The notes beneath the pieces are model-generated. The model was not told where the DNA came from, did no database searches, and was given only the letters and a program-made list of their open reading frames with translations. Shown piece by piece: positions 55,109 through 64,000 of a stretch of DNA of 64,000 nucleotides. The DNA is taken from positions 1-64,000 of the forward strand of contig NZ_JABURL010000119.1 in assembly GCF_014762705.1 (NCBI RefSeq), in the 5' to 3' direction. Each line of letters starts with the position of its first letter. Positions within the stretch are counted from its first letter, which is position 1. Origin of the DNA: Cyclobacterium sp. Lineage in GTDB: Bacteria > Bacteroidota > Bacteroidia > Cytophagales > Cyclobacteriaceae. The translations under genes were made by a program, and so were the position numbers.

Positions 55109-56923
55109 TTAAAATAAGATTTGTATTTCCACCATGCGATCCTCCTTCATTGGTTTTTTGTTGGGGCTTCTGACCAGTAAGGCACCAGGTTGGATTTTTA
55201 TTTTATTCGGCAAAATACCAAAATTATCTTTTAAAGCCTGAGCAACTGCATGAGACCTTTTTTCTATCAATGCCATGTTATAGGCGATACTTCCGGTATG
55301 GTCGGCGAAACCTTTCAGGGAAATCACTGCCTCTGGGTTATTCTGGAGGGTGCTGGCGATTGCTTTTAGTTTTTCCAGCGCAATCTCCGAAATTTCGCTT
55401 TGTTCGTTTTCAAAATAAATTACAGCGTAGGTGACCGGTAGCTTAATCGGAACGGTCTCTGTAGTGTCTATTTCGGGATTGATTGAAAAAGCTGGCCTTA
55501 TAAGTGTTGGCCAAAAGCTCTTGCCTATTTTAAAACCCCCTGAAGGTACGTTGGGATCCAGTCTCAATCCCGGGGATAAGTTTTTTTCCGGTTCAAGAGG
55601 ATCCAGATTGGTGTTGCCACTGCTTTTAACGGAAGATGTATCCACAGGTATGGGGTCAGCAGCTGATCTGCTGAGGGCTGCTGGAAGCGCCATGGCCGGT
55701 ACTGCCCATAGAGGTGAACGCCAGAATTCGTTTCTTTTAATAGGTTCCCGGGATAATCTGTCAGAGGAGTTGAATGGTCTACCATAATTTCTGCTATAAT
55801 TTTCTTCCTGGCCACTGCCATTAAATGGGGGGTTATTGTAGATAACCCTATACCGGTATTCTGGTACAGGTGAACTGCTTATGATAGATTGTGCCGGAGT
55901 TGGTGTAGCGCCATAGTTGTAATTGGGATAAAAATACCTTGGTTCCTCCCGGATTTCCCCGGATGTGGCGATTGCTGGCTGCTCTCCTGCCAATTTAGGC
56001 ATTGCTCCAAGTAGGCTATCCTGAAAAATCAACAAGGAATCATTTTTTGAAACTTCCGGTTGAGTTCTTGTTGTTTGGGCCGGGGTTGCAGGCTTGTTTT
56101 TCCCTCCGGATGGGGCCATCGAGGTGGATGGGCTGATCACATTGGCCCGATAGGCTGATTTTGCCGGAACAAAGCTGAATTTCAGGCCAAGGCGATGATT
56201 AAAAATCCAATCCATGGATGGGACAAAATTTTCGTCCTGCGTACTATTTTGGCCAATTAAGACCATGGAGGCCTCATCCTCATTATATGTTGAAAAGTTT
56301 CCCAGCATATTAGATTGGATAAATAATTCCAATTGATTGTTTATTTTTAGCCTGATTCCTACCCCCCCTGTCCAGTAAAAATCCTCATCCGAAAAGGGGA
56401 TTTCCTTGTCCATACCTCCGGCTAAAGCCGAAGTTAAGGCATCCGGCCGAGACAGGTAGCTTTCTCCCTGCTTCTGCATCCATACAGCACCAATGCTCAG
56501 GTATGGGGCTACCCTTGCATTTTCCCGGATAATTTTCCCATTATCCGTTCGGAATACCAGGGAAGAGCCGAAATTCACAACCGATGTCCGAAAATATCGT
56601 TTTTGATCTGTGCTTAACTGTTGGGGGTCGCTGTATTTGACGGATCCTTCCACATTGAGCTCCCCGCCATGGAAAGCCAGACCAAAGCTTGGATTCAGCC
56701 GTTTTTCCAGGCTTAGGGTCCAGTTTTTCTCCGGACGTAAAGGCAGCTCCAGATCGTAAATCCTCTTCAAATTTGAAAATTCCTTCATTTGATCCTTACT
56801 CAGATAGCTGCTATAACCCGTACTTAGCCCCAACCTCCATTGGTAGGGGTTAAGCTGCCCATGACTCTCCATGACCAATAATATAAATAAAAGACAGAGA
56901 AATGCTAAGGTTTTGATTTTCAT
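55109..56923 (-). CDS. OmpA-family outer-membrane protein
   Basis: The product has 604 residues from the ATG at 56923, which gives the signal FLCLLFILLVMESHGQ; the longer frame to 57145 would overlap the neighbouring gene and lacks signal character. An N-terminal beta-barrel-like domain (about 20-250) is followed by a low-complexity Pro/Ser/Arg-rich linker, then a C-terminal OmpA/MotB domain (from about 500: VIYFENEQSEISEIAL, GFADHTGSIAYNMAL). The last domain binds peptidoglycan. The protein probably links outer membrane and cell wall and pairs with the gene just upstream. Confidence 0.88.
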   Translation of the reverse strand: MKIKTLAFLCLLFILLVMESHGQLNPYQWRLGLSTGYSSYLSKDQMKEFSNLKRIYDLELPLRPEKNWTLSLEKRLNPSFGLAFHGGELNVEGSVKYSDPQQLSTDQKRYFRTSVVNFGSSLVFRTDNGKIIRENARVAPYLSIGAVWMQKQGESYLSRPDALTSALAGGMDKEIPFSDEDFYWTGGVGIRLKINNQLELFIQSNMLGNFSTYNEDEASMVLIGQNSTQDENFVPSMDWIFNHRLGLKFSFVPAKSAYRANVISPSTSMAPSGGKNKPATPAQTTRTQPEVSKNDSLLIFQDSLLGAMPKLAGEQPAIATSGEIREEPRYFYPNYNYGATPTPAQSIISSSPVPEYRYRVIYNNPPFNGSGQEENYSRNYGRPFNSSDRLSREPIKRNEFWRSPLWAVPAMALPAALSRSAADPIPVDTSSVKSSGNTNLDPLEPEKNLSPGLRLDPNVPSGGFKIGKSFWPTLIRPAFSINPEIDTTETVPIKLPVTYAVIYFENEQSEISEIALEKLKAIASTLQNNPEAVISLKGFADHTGSIAYNMALIEKRSHAVAQALKDNFGILPNKIKIQPGALLVRSPNKKPMKEDRMVEIQILF

Positions 56924-57062
56924 TTGTTTGTTATTGATTTCAAACTGAAATGGCTTGTCACCTGCCAAAGTTCTGGCTAGCCTGTTCCGCCTTCGGGAGA
57001 AACTCCCCATGATGATCATCCCGTTGTTTCTTGTCCTTGCCATGCCCGGTTTCATCGGAAGT

Positions 57063-58214
57063 TTACTTGTCCAATCCCAGCCAGAGGTTAAATTCTGCAC
57101 TGAAGCCAATAAAAGGGTACAGGGTAATGTTTTCAATATTGGCATTTACATCTGAAGCAGTCAGCACCGTTCCCGCATTGAATCTCAAAATCCTGAATAT
57201 GCGGTATCCAAGGCCTACATATACCGGCCTTCCGATCAGTGGGCCACTTATTTCGGTTTGATCGCTGTTGCGCATGTTGCTGAAAAACACGCCGGTAGAA
57301 ACAGAAGCATTGCCGAGAAATCGCGTAAAGCTCTTGTTGCCCAGGGGAACGGAAATACCGGCAAATGCGGATGTACCATAATCCAGGTCATTAAAGCCCC
57401 CGCTAAAGTAAGTTCCTGCATAGCCCAGATTAAGGGGAAGGTAAAATGGCTTTTTCTCCGTGGGATAATTTTCAAGTTCCCGGATATCCACCAACATCAG
57501 CAGATTTGCCCGAAGGTACTGGTCCACTTCAGCATGAAGCAAGTCTATCAGCTCGTTTTTTAATTGAGCAGTGTATTCAGCCTGTCCTGCATCGTCCTTA
57601 TCCCTGTTTTTGGACAATAGGTTGAACCTTGCCCCTTTCAATTTGACCCCTTGAAATTGTTCGATCTTTAATTTGACCATATCGCTGAAACCCCTAAACT
57701 CCTGCTCCAGGGGATGGGTATAATTTTGCATGCCCTGTAGTACCACCTGATCCAGATGTGTCAACATGGCTTTGGGATTGGTAAGCGCTTTGATGCCCCG
57801 TTTATTGGCCATAAAATTGGCGTTGACATAGCTTTCCAGATTGGTATGCAATGCTTCCTGAAGGGCAGCCAACTCTTCAGGTGCAGCCTGACTGTAATAG
57901 TAAAATTTTAAGGTGTAATTTTCACTACTGCGAAGGGGATAGGCTACAAAAATTTCATAATTCTGCGGCTTGCTCAGATAAGCAGCTTTCCAGGAATAGG
58001 AATCAGCCAGGTTTTCATTTTTTTTGCTTTTGAATATTTTTAATTTCACCCTTTTGACCCCATCGGGCAGGTTGCCTTCTATGTAAAAGGGGTTCTCGGC
58101 AGGTAGTGGACGGCCACTGTTGATTTGGTTTCTCTCAGGAGAAAAGCTGACGGATTGATCTTGTGCCATAGCCGGCAAAGTGAGTATTGAAAGAAAGAAT
58201 AAAAGTTTTTTCAT
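57063..58214 (-). CDS. Secreted outer-membrane-associated protein of unknown function
   Basis: A 383-residue protein with signal ending LTLPAMAQ. The central part is helical and charged, while the C-terminal 120 residues (LNLGYAGTYFSGGFNDLDYG, SVSTGVFFSN, YVGLGYRIFRILRFNAG) look like beta strands of an outer-membrane barrel. I do not recognise the family. The OmpA-family gene starts 140 bp downstream in the same direction, so they are likely partners in the same envelope structure. Confidence 0.75.
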   Translation of the reverse strand: MKKLLFFLSILTLPAMAQDQSVSFSPERNQINSGRPLPAENPFYIEGNLPDGVKRVKLKIFKSKKNENLADSYSWKAAYLSKPQNYEIFVAYPLRSSENYTLKFYYYSQAAPEELAALQEALHTNLESYVNANFMANKRGIKALTNPKAMLTHLDQVVLQGMQNYTHPLEQEFRGFSDMVKLKIEQFQGVKLKGARFNLLSKNRDKDDAGQAEYTAQLKNELIDLLHAEVDQYLRANLLMLVDIRELENYPTEKKPFYLPLNLGYAGTYFSGGFNDLDYGTSAFAGISVPLGNKSFTRFLGNASVSTGVFFSNMRNSDQTEISGPLIGRPVYVGLGYRIFRILRFNAGTVLTASDVNANIENITLYPFIGFSAEFNLWLGLDK

Positions 58215-58593
58215 GGAAACAAATCTTAGGTTAAATGAAACAAGAATTTAATGCCTGTGCACTGAAATCCCCTTACAAAAGTTAAAAGATGCAAAAATTG
58301 ATCCTATTTTGGTTTTAATGGCAGCCTGCCACAAAAGGGGTTGCTAAGGTTTTACTACAGCTATTAAACACTTGAAAAGGGCTATTGTTAGGAATCGGGA
58401 GTTTTTACCTGAATTTTGGATTGTGCTTTAAGGTAGTTTTCAAAAATAATAGCGCGACTGTCAAATTGTTGAACAAACAAAAAACAACACCTGAAATCAG
58501 CTGCTCTAAATGGTTGAAATTTTCAGTTTTTCCATTTGAATTAAAGAATGCCGGTAATCAACTTTACCTGTATGGTTTTTGGATTTTTATAGC
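58215..58593. other. Intergenic region between the envelope genes and the DUF1080 gene
   Basis: No gene is seen apart from an unconvincing 81-codon frame at 58385-58630 that runs into the terminator. The part nearest 58214 must contain the promoter of the 383-residue envelope protein gene. Nothing else stands out. Confidence 0.5.
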
Positions 58594-58628
58594 CCATAAA
58601 AAAAGGTTGCCCCACCTGAGGCAACCTT
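58594..58628 (-). terminator. Intrinsic terminator of the HEAT/DUF1080 gene
   Basis: AAGGTTGC (58603-58610) pairs perfectly with GCAACCTT (58621-58628). Read on the - strand it is followed by a run of seven T. It lies about 23 bp past the stop codon of the - strand DUF1080 gene. Confidence 0.85.
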
Positions 58629-58650
58629 GAATACAATTGGCATTCGTCTG

Positions 58651-61600
58651 TTACAATTCTTTTACCCGGATATCCTTAAAATATACGATATCTCCATGGC
58701 CTAAAAATCCAATATGGCCTTTATCACGGAATAGACCAGGATGTTCTCTGCCGTCCAGTGTGCCGTTTTTCTTGGCTTCGGCAATGTTGACATCCAGTGT
58801 TTTGGTCCCGTTAAGGATTACCTGAATCCGATCACCTTTCACAATTACCCGTTGGTAATTCCATTCTCCCACTGGATTTTGATGTCCCTTTTCAGCGGCC
58901 GCGACCCCATAAAGAGATCCATGGTACTGATAAGGCTTAAGTTCACTGTAAATTTCAGCCGTATCATCCAAAATTTGTAGCTCCATCCCTGCATAGGCTG
59001 CATCTCCTTCCAAAGGGGCTCTGATCCCCAGTCCATTATTGGCTCCGGGGGTAAGTTTGAAAGCAAAACGGAATTCAAAATCCCCGTATTCTTTTTCTGT
59101 GAGGAGATTACCTTGTCCGCCTCTGCCCGGATAAATGGCCAAAACACCATTTTCTGCCACGTAGTCGGTTTTGTTTCCTGTCCATTTGTCCAGGTTAGTA
59201 CCGTCAAACAAGACCTCAAAACCTTCAGCCTTTTCCTCCTCGCTCAATTCAAACCTGGGAGCACCAATCAATTCCCTGATGTAAATATCCCGATAGGCCA
59301 CGTAGGTGCCGTGAGCCTGCAGCTCAATCTGGCCTTCCGGAAAGATGGTCTGTTCCCTATCCCAGTAATTTTCCAGAGGCACCTCATCTACCACCAGTTC
59401 CCCATTTAAATAAACGGTTACATTTTCTCCCTGCATTTTGATGTGGAAAGTATTCCATTCGCCTACAGGATTATCGGCTACTTTAAGGGGCTTGCTGGGG
59501 TGTTTTTGGTTGTTATAGAGCCCACCTGACCCCACTTCGGCTCCTACGTCCGTCCTGGCGGGATCCCAGATTTGCACCTGAGGTGTACCTCTCAGGTAAA
59601 TGCCTGCATCCCCTTCTTCGGTGATTTTCCAGTCTACAAACATTTCAAAATCCCCATAGTCTTTGGTAGCGGCAATATTCTGACCCTCTCCAAGGAATAC
59701 CAGCAGACCGTCTTCTGCTTTCCAGCCCTTCTCCATCATCTCGTTGGCTTTATCCTGTTCCCGGTTGTATTCCCTTTCACTCATGGCCGCCCTTTTTATC
59801 GGGTTGCTGAATACACCTTTCCATCCATCCAGATTTTCTCCGTTGAACAGGGAATAAAAGCCTTTACCTTCAGGCATTTCATCCAGGTATTTCTGCAGGG
59901 AAGTTTTGTAATATTGACTGTCCTGTCCACTGATTACAGCTTTGGTTTTCTCAACAATTTCCCTTACCTGATCTCCAAAGATGTTTTCGTTGTTTAATAC
60001 AATTTTCATAACCGCTCTGGCGGCACTTTGCTGAAAAGCTACCTTTTCCTGGTAATCAGCTGCCACAAGCAAAGCCTGGAAGGTTGGGTAATTGCCCATC
60101 TGGTCAATTGCTGCCAAAATGGTTTCATTATTCTCAGCCAGCTCCAATGCATTTCTTAGCATCAATACTTTTTGCGCGTCGGGGCTGTCTACAGCCGGAA
60201 TCAATCGGATATATCCCATCAAGGCACCTTCTTTCAGGCTGTTGTTCCGGGCATTTCTGGCGATATGCAACAAGGCTTCGGTGGCATTGGCATCATCTGC
60301 CTGGTTTAAGGCCGCAACGATAGCCTGTTTTTGCTGATTGTTTCCATTCTCATATATGTCCTGTAATTTTTCCAGGGCCATTTCCCCTCCTGTTTTAGCC
60401 AATACCTTATACAGGTACAATTGCTTGTCCGGAGCAAGGCCTGGAAGTAAATTCATTGCCCAGCTGGTTTGTGAAACCACATCCTCTTTTTGCGCATTCG
60501 CCACAATGATTGCTTCCTGGATTTTTTCAAGGTTTGTGGTATTTGATTCTGCCTTTAACAAAGATACCAATTGATCCAGGTCTTTGGGTGTGGCCATAGC
60601 CGATAAGGCAGTCATTGCGGCCTCTTTCACAGCAGGTTCACTGCTTTTTGCAGCATTCAATACTACATCAATCTGGTCCTCTGCGGCTCTTGAGGCCAAT
60701 AAATCCAAAAGTAAAATTTTGTTATTTGTATTTGCCTCCGGAATTTTTGAGGCAAATGCGGCCGTAACATTATCACCGTTCATACTTTTGAGCGCTGATA
60801 CCAGTGCTTCAGTTTCTGCTTCTCCTGCCTGCGCCAGCCTGTCAAGCAAGTGTTCCAGCGCCAGATTTTCACCAGCTGCTACTACCGCGGCAATCGCCTC
60901 TATTCGGATCATTTCATCGTCACTTTTCAGATAAGGGACGATGGCCCGGGCAATTTTTTCATTTTTTACCTCGCCCATTCTGCGAATGATCGCAGCTTTT
61001 GCCTCTGGGGATCCCTTTTCCAAAGTTTTCTCCCAGGCTTCCAGATTCGTGACCAACCTATCATCAGAAAGGAGTTTCAGGGCTGTTCCCCTGTATCGGA
61101 ATTGCTCGTTCAGGGCTGCTGAAGTAAGCCATTTTCCGGCCTTTTCCGGGTTAAATTTAACCATTAAACCCAAGGCACCTGCCTTGGTATGGAAATGGTC
61201 CTGTGTATTGGTTTTTTTGTTTAACTTTTTAGCTAGCTTAAAGGCGGTTTTGCCTTGTCCCTTTTCACCCAAATTGTCGATATACCGCAGGTAAAGGGCT
61301 GCGGCATTGCTAGGGTCATAGGTAAAACCCGAACTTTCTGCTGCGGCGTAAAATTGTTTGGCACTGCCTGGGTCAGCAATATTGGCCAGGGCATATAGGG
61401 CAACTTTCTTAACCGATGGGTTGGGGGAATCTGCAAAAGAGGAAATTTCTTGCACAGCTTCCTTACTTCCGAAGTCTCCCAGAGCCTCAATATAATTGAG
61501 TTGTTGCGCCACATTTTCAGAAGCTCCCAAGGCCAGGATTAGCGCCCTTTCCGCAGAACTGGTGCCAATGTTGGCCATGATCCGGGAAGCAATGCCTGAT

Positions 61601-62058
61601 AAGCGCTCATCCTGAAGGTAAGGCTCCACATAGGGTACAGCGTCCTCTTTTGCTATCCACTTGAACTGTGTCAGCAAGAAGTGTTTGGATTCAGAATCAG
61701 CTATTTTATCGAGTGCCTTCCCATATGCCTGAACGGCCATTCTGGCCAGGTTTTCTTTTTCGGGATTGCTGGCGTAAAAGGCGAATCCTGACAGGGCATA
61801 TTCCAATTTCTCGTTATTTGTTCCCGGTTTCAGCATGGAAGCCATCTGGCTGATCCCCTCTTGTCCCAATTCTTCCATCTGCTGCATGGCAGTTTCCAGG
61901 CCTTGAGCGTTTGAGGCAGGAAAGCGGTTGAGCAAATCTGCTATTTTGGTAGCGGTGGTCCTGCCATCGTCCAATTGATTTTGTGCCCTTAAGAAAAATA
62001 CCTGCCCAAGCAGCAAAGCAACTATCAGGGTGGTTTTATAAATAGATTGTTTTTGCAT
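58651..62058 (-). CDS. Secreted HEAT-repeat protein with two DUF1080 (3-keto-glycoside hydrolase-like) domains
   Basis: An 1135-residue protein. After a signal (LLLGQVFFLRAQ), residues about 40-700 are HEAT repeats (for example DDEMIRIEAIAAVVAAGE and SEPAVKEAAMTALSAMA). Two DUF1080 domains follow: about 730-935 (GFYSLFNGENLDGWKGV, VDWKITEEGDAGIYLRGTP) and 945-1135 (GFEVLFDGTNLDKWTG, FKLTPGANNGLGIRAP). DUF1080 enzymes act on 3-keto glycosides. The HEAT superhelix may present or scaffold the substrate. The Gfo/Idh/MocA oxidoreductase gene ends 33 bp upstream, so oxidation and cleavage are probably encoded in one operon. Confidence 0.9.
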   Translation of the reverse strand: MQKQSIYKTTLIVALLLGQVFFLRAQNQLDDGRTTATKIADLLNRFPASNAQGLETAMQQMEELGQEGISQMASMLKPGTNNEKLEYALSGFAFYASNPEKENLARMAVQAYGKALDKIADSESKHFLLTQFKWIAKEDAVPYVEPYLQDERLSGIASRIMANIGTSSAERALILALGASENVAQQLNYIEALGDFGSKEAVQEISSFADSPNPSVKKVALYALANIADPGSAKQFYAAAESSGFTYDPSNAAALYLRYIDNLGEKGQGKTAFKLAKKLNKKTNTQDHFHTKAGALGLMVKFNPEKAGKWLTSAALNEQFRYRGTALKLLSDDRLVTNLEAWEKTLEKGSPEAKAAIIRRMGEVKNEKIARAIVPYLKSDDEMIRIEAIAAVVAAGENLALEHLLDRLAQAGEAETEALVSALKSMNGDNVTAAFASKIPEANTNNKILLLDLLASRAAEDQIDVVLNAAKSSEPAVKEAAMTALSAMATPKDLDQLVSLLKAESNTTNLEKIQEAIIVANAQKEDVVSQTSWAMNLLPGLAPDKQLYLYKVLAKTGGEMALEKLQDIYENGNNQQKQAIVAALNQADDANATEALLHIARNARNNSLKEGALMGYIRLIPAVDSPDAQKVLMLRNALELAENNETILAAIDQMGNYPTFQALLVAADYQEKVAFQQSAARAVMKIVLNNENIFGDQVREIVEKTKAVISGQDSQYYKTSLQKYLDEMPEGKGFYSLFNGENLDGWKGVFSNPIKRAAMSEREYNREQDKANEMMEKGWKAEDGLLVFLGEGQNIAATKDYGDFEMFVDWKITEEGDAGIYLRGTPQVQIWDPARTDVGAEVGSGGLYNNQKHPSKPLKVADNPVGEWNTFHIKMQGENVTVYLNGELVVDEVPLENYWDREQTIFPEGQIELQAHGTYVAYRDIYIRELIGAPRFELSEEEKAEGFEVLFDGTNLDKWTGNKTDYVAENGVLAIYPGRGGQGNLLTEKEYGDFEFRFAFKLTPGANNGLGIRAPLEGDAAYAGMELQILDDTAEIYSELKPYQYHGSLYGVAAAEKGHQNPVGEWNYQRVIVKGDRIQVILNGTKTLDVNIAEAKKNGTLDGREHPGLFRDKGHIGFLGHGDIVYFKDIRVKEL

Positions 62059-62091
62059 GTTACTGGATTGATTCTTTTAATGTTAATTGGA

Positions 62092-63357
62092 TCAAATGGT
62101 ATAAGGTGCCCGCATGGGTTGGTCTATAAGCCTGTTGGCTCCCTCATCATTAATAAAGCGTTGATTTTCAGGGTCAAAATCAAGTGATCTGCCCAGTCTC
62201 AAAGCAACCAAGCCCATATTTACGAGGGTACAGGAGCGGTGACCATTTTGTTCATTCAAAGCGAATTTTTTTCTGTTTTTAACCGCATCCACAAAGTCTG
62301 TCACCTGTGGATCGGGATCCGGAAATTGTGCCAGTTTTCTTTCCATGTTGGGAATATCCGATTTAAAGCCCCTGTAAAGCTTACCATTTGGTCCTTCAAT
62401 GTAAGGGGCCTCAGTGGTACCCTCACCATCCAGGATAATCTGGCATCCATCGGCATAGGTGTAGGTGATCTTTCTCCAGGTACCTACCGCATCCGGATGC
62501 TGCTGAGGTGCATCTATCTCTACTTTTATGGGATTGGTCTGATCCTTTCCAAGGAAATACTGAATGGGATCCATATAATGTTGGCCCATATCCCCCAATC
62601 CGCCACCATCATAATCCCAGTATCCCCTAAAGGTGCCATGGGTTCTGTGTTCATGATAGGGTTTAAAGGGAGCGGGTCCCAACCAGCGGTCATAATCCAG
62701 TTCTTTGGGTACCGGCATGGTATCCAGACCGGTTCTTCCCACCCAATAAAATTTCCAATCAAATCCGGTCAGCTTTCCAACGGTAACTTTGAGTGGCCAG
62801 CCCAACATACCGGAATCCACCAGTTTTTTGATGTTTTTGACTTCCGTATTCATGCCATAAAAATTGGAATCGAAGCGGAACCAGGTATTCAGGCGGAAAA
62901 TATTGCCATGTTGTTTGATGGCTTCTACTACTTTTTTTCCTTCACCTATGGTTCTGGTCATCGGTTTTTCACACCAGATGTCTTTCCCTTCTCTGGCAGC
63001 ATCCACGGCCATGATACCATGCCAATGGGGTGGGGTGGCGATATGGACAATGTCTACTTCAGGCAATTGGATCAGCTCCCGGTAATCTGAAAAGGTCTTG
63101 ACTCCTTTTCCCAGTGTTTCCTGGGCTATACCTATATGCCGGGTATCTACATCACAAATGGCCACAGTTTTGGTGCCAGCATAATTGAAGTGCCCTCTTC
63201 CCATTCCTCCTACGCCAATAATACCTTTGGTAAGTTGGTCACTGGGGGCCAGATGACCCTTCCCCAGCACATGTCTAGGTACTATGCTGATGCCTCCCAG
63301 GGCCAGAAGGCTTCCCTTGAGAAATGACCTTCTGGAATTTTTTGTTTTATGATTCAT
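62092..63357 (-). CDS. Tat-exported Gfo/Idh/MocA-family oxidoreductase
   Basis: A 421-residue dehydrogenase with a twin-arginine leader (SRRSFLKG at 8-15, then a hydrophobic stretch), which indicates folding with NAD(P) bound before export. The nucleotide fold shows GVGGMGRGH (48-56) and CDVD; the EKP motif is at 130-132 (IWCEKPMTRT). The C-terminal substrate domain contains GGGLGDMGQHYMDP with the usual catalytic histidine region. Members oxidise or reduce sugars; periplasmic ones have been linked to C3 oxidation of glycosides. It heads the operon with the double-DUF1080 protein. Confidence 0.93.
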   Translation of the reverse strand: MNHKTKNSRRSFLKGSLLALGGISIVPRHVLGKGHLAPSDQLTKGIIGVGGMGRGHFNYAGTKTVAICDVDTRHIGIAQETLGKGVKTFSDYRELIQLPEVDIVHIATPPHWHGIMAVDAAREGKDIWCEKPMTRTIGEGKKVVEAIKQHGNIFRLNTWFRFDSNFYGMNTEVKNIKKLVDSGMLGWPLKVTVGKLTGFDWKFYWVGRTGLDTMPVPKELDYDRWLGPAPFKPYHEHRTHGTFRGYWDYDGGGLGDMGQHYMDPIQYFLGKDQTNPIKVEIDAPQQHPDAVGTWRKITYTYADGCQIILDGEGTTEAPYIEGPNGKLYRGFKSDIPNMERKLAQFPDPDPQVTDFVDAVKNRKKFALNEQNGHRSCTLVNMGLVALRLGRSLDFDPENQRFINDEGANRLIDQPMRAPYTI

Positions 63358-63526
63358 AATTACTCAATTTTTTTTAAAATCAACACGTGAATATATTTCC
63401 TTGAGAAAGGATTAACAAATAAAATGGGACATAGGGTAATATATTGCTTTAAAAAAAGTCAGAAAATCCAGATTGGAATGGTTTTGGTACCATTAATTGG
63501 AAGAAAAATTTAAAATTGACGAAATA

Positions 63527-63745
63527 ATGACCCAAAACAAGAAAAACAAGAAGCCTGAAAATTTCGAAGACAACAGTTTCGACAAGGCGCAAAAGGAAGC
63601 ACAGGATGGGAGTGGACCAAAGGCTACCAAAAAACTTTCTAAAAAGGAGGCGGATCAAAAATCCAAAGATGAATTGATGCGCGCAAAGGAAGCGGATAAA
63701 GAGTGGAGCAGTGAAAGTGATCGGTTCAGAAGGGACAATGCCTAA
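63527..63745 (+). CDS. Small highly charged protein, hypothetical
   Basis: A 72-residue protein from the ATG at 63527; an in-frame TTG 10 codons earlier is less likely. It is dominated by Lys, Glu, Asp and Ser (KKPENFEDNSF, LSKKEADQKSKDEL, ADKEWSSESDRF) with almost no hydrophobic residues, so it is probably disordered. I do not recognise it. It is divergent from the oxidoreductase gene. Coding is suggested by its polar, repeat-free composition, but it could be spurious. Confidence 0.5.
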   Translation: MTQNKKNKKPENFEDNSFDKAQKEAQDGSGPKATKKLSKKEADQKSKDELMRAKEADKEWSSESDRFRRDNA

Positions 63746-64000
63746 ACCCGAAATAGGCATTCTTCGCTGCGACTTTTGTAAGGTATACTCAACCTATGGA
63801 ACAATTAGTCGATCCTTGCAGTGGTCAACTTCACTTCAGTGATAGTGTTTTCAGAATGCCTGATTTTCATCTGTTTATGATTTGTTTCTATAAAGGTCAT
63901 AACCTGCTCCGTATCGGATTGTCCCTACTTGCGGGAAAATTTTGCATGTTACCTCAGTCCCGTAAGTTAACGGGGTTATGGGGGAATGCCTCATTGAGTC
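63746..64000. other. Window end, no gene seen
   Basis: Nothing coding is supported in these 255 bp. The phrase ATTCTTCGCTGC (63760-63771) is the reverse complement of a short stretch at about 6439-6450 and is a common intergenic word, so I attach no weight to it. Confidence 0.4.

Noticed and set aside
56924-57145. N-terminal extension of the OmpA-family gene by 74 codons
   Set aside because: It would overlap the neighbouring gene, and the clear signal peptide begins at the ATG at 56923.
62239-63090. 283-codon frame on the + strand inside the oxidoreductase gene
   Set aside because: It is antisense to an intact Gfo/Idh/MocA gene; the open frame is a by-product of codon usage.
1-64000. Search for tRNA, rRNA, integrase, transposase, sulfatase-maturase (anSME) and regulator genes
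   Set aside because: None was found by eye. The island therefore shows no direct sign of an integrative element, and its maturase and regulator must lie elsewhere.

Overview
The window reads as a chromosomal segment of a Bacteroidota bacterium, most likely a marine or sediment Cytophagales member of the Cyclobacteriaceae type. The placement is an inference from gene families, since no rRNA lies in the window. It rests on a SusC/SusD pair, many secreted S1 sulfatases, Bacteroidota-restricted DUF4249 and DUF4230 proteins, lipoprotein signals typical of the phylum, and weak or absent Shine-Dalgarno sites.

Left and centre (about 2.9-42.4 kb, almost all + strand) form a large catabolic island. 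It opens with an unrecognised secreted protein followed by a frameshifted remnant of a family 2 glycoside hydrolase C-terminus. Next come two sulfatases, a TauE/SafE anion exporter coupled to a third sulfatase, a SusC/SusD outer-membrane uptake pair, a small DUF1080 protein, a fourth sulfatase and a DUF3863-like protein. From 21.0 to 34.4 kb there are six different exported peptidases (M24, M1, S9, M60, an M3-like HEIGH metallopeptidase and S10), with a fifth sulfatase among them. A GH78 alpha-L-rhamnosidase-like protein, a sixth sulfatase, a DapA-family aldolase and a sodium:solute symporter close the island. Sulfatases, an M60 glycopeptidase and a series of exo- and oligopeptidases together suggest degradation of a sulfated glycoprotein or proteoglycan rather than of a plain polysaccharide. 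That reading is my inference. No formylglycine-generating maturase (anSME), which all six Cys-type sulfatases would need, is present in the window.

The right part (42.8-58.2 kb) looks mostly like housekeeping or accessory chromosome. It holds a TonB receptor plus DUF4249 lipoprotein pair, a DUF4230 membrane protein, fadD, a hexapeptide acetyltransferase with a DinB protein, a DnaQ-type exonuclease fused to a GIY-YIG nuclease, an aldo/keto reductase, a sirtuin and an OmpA-family pair. At 58.7-63.4 kb, on the - strand, a Tat-exported Gfo/Idh/MocA oxidoreductase precedes a large HEAT-repeat protein with two DUF1080 domains. This is a plausible two-gene oxidative (3-keto) glycoside cleavage module.

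Four pieces of non-coding structure stand out: a 30-bp motif recurring upstream of four island loci; twin 79-bp hairpin repeats after the M1 gene whose inner stem shows a compensatory base change; long palindromic repeats of about 177-bp period bracketing the aldolase gene; and clusters of short REP-like hairpins.
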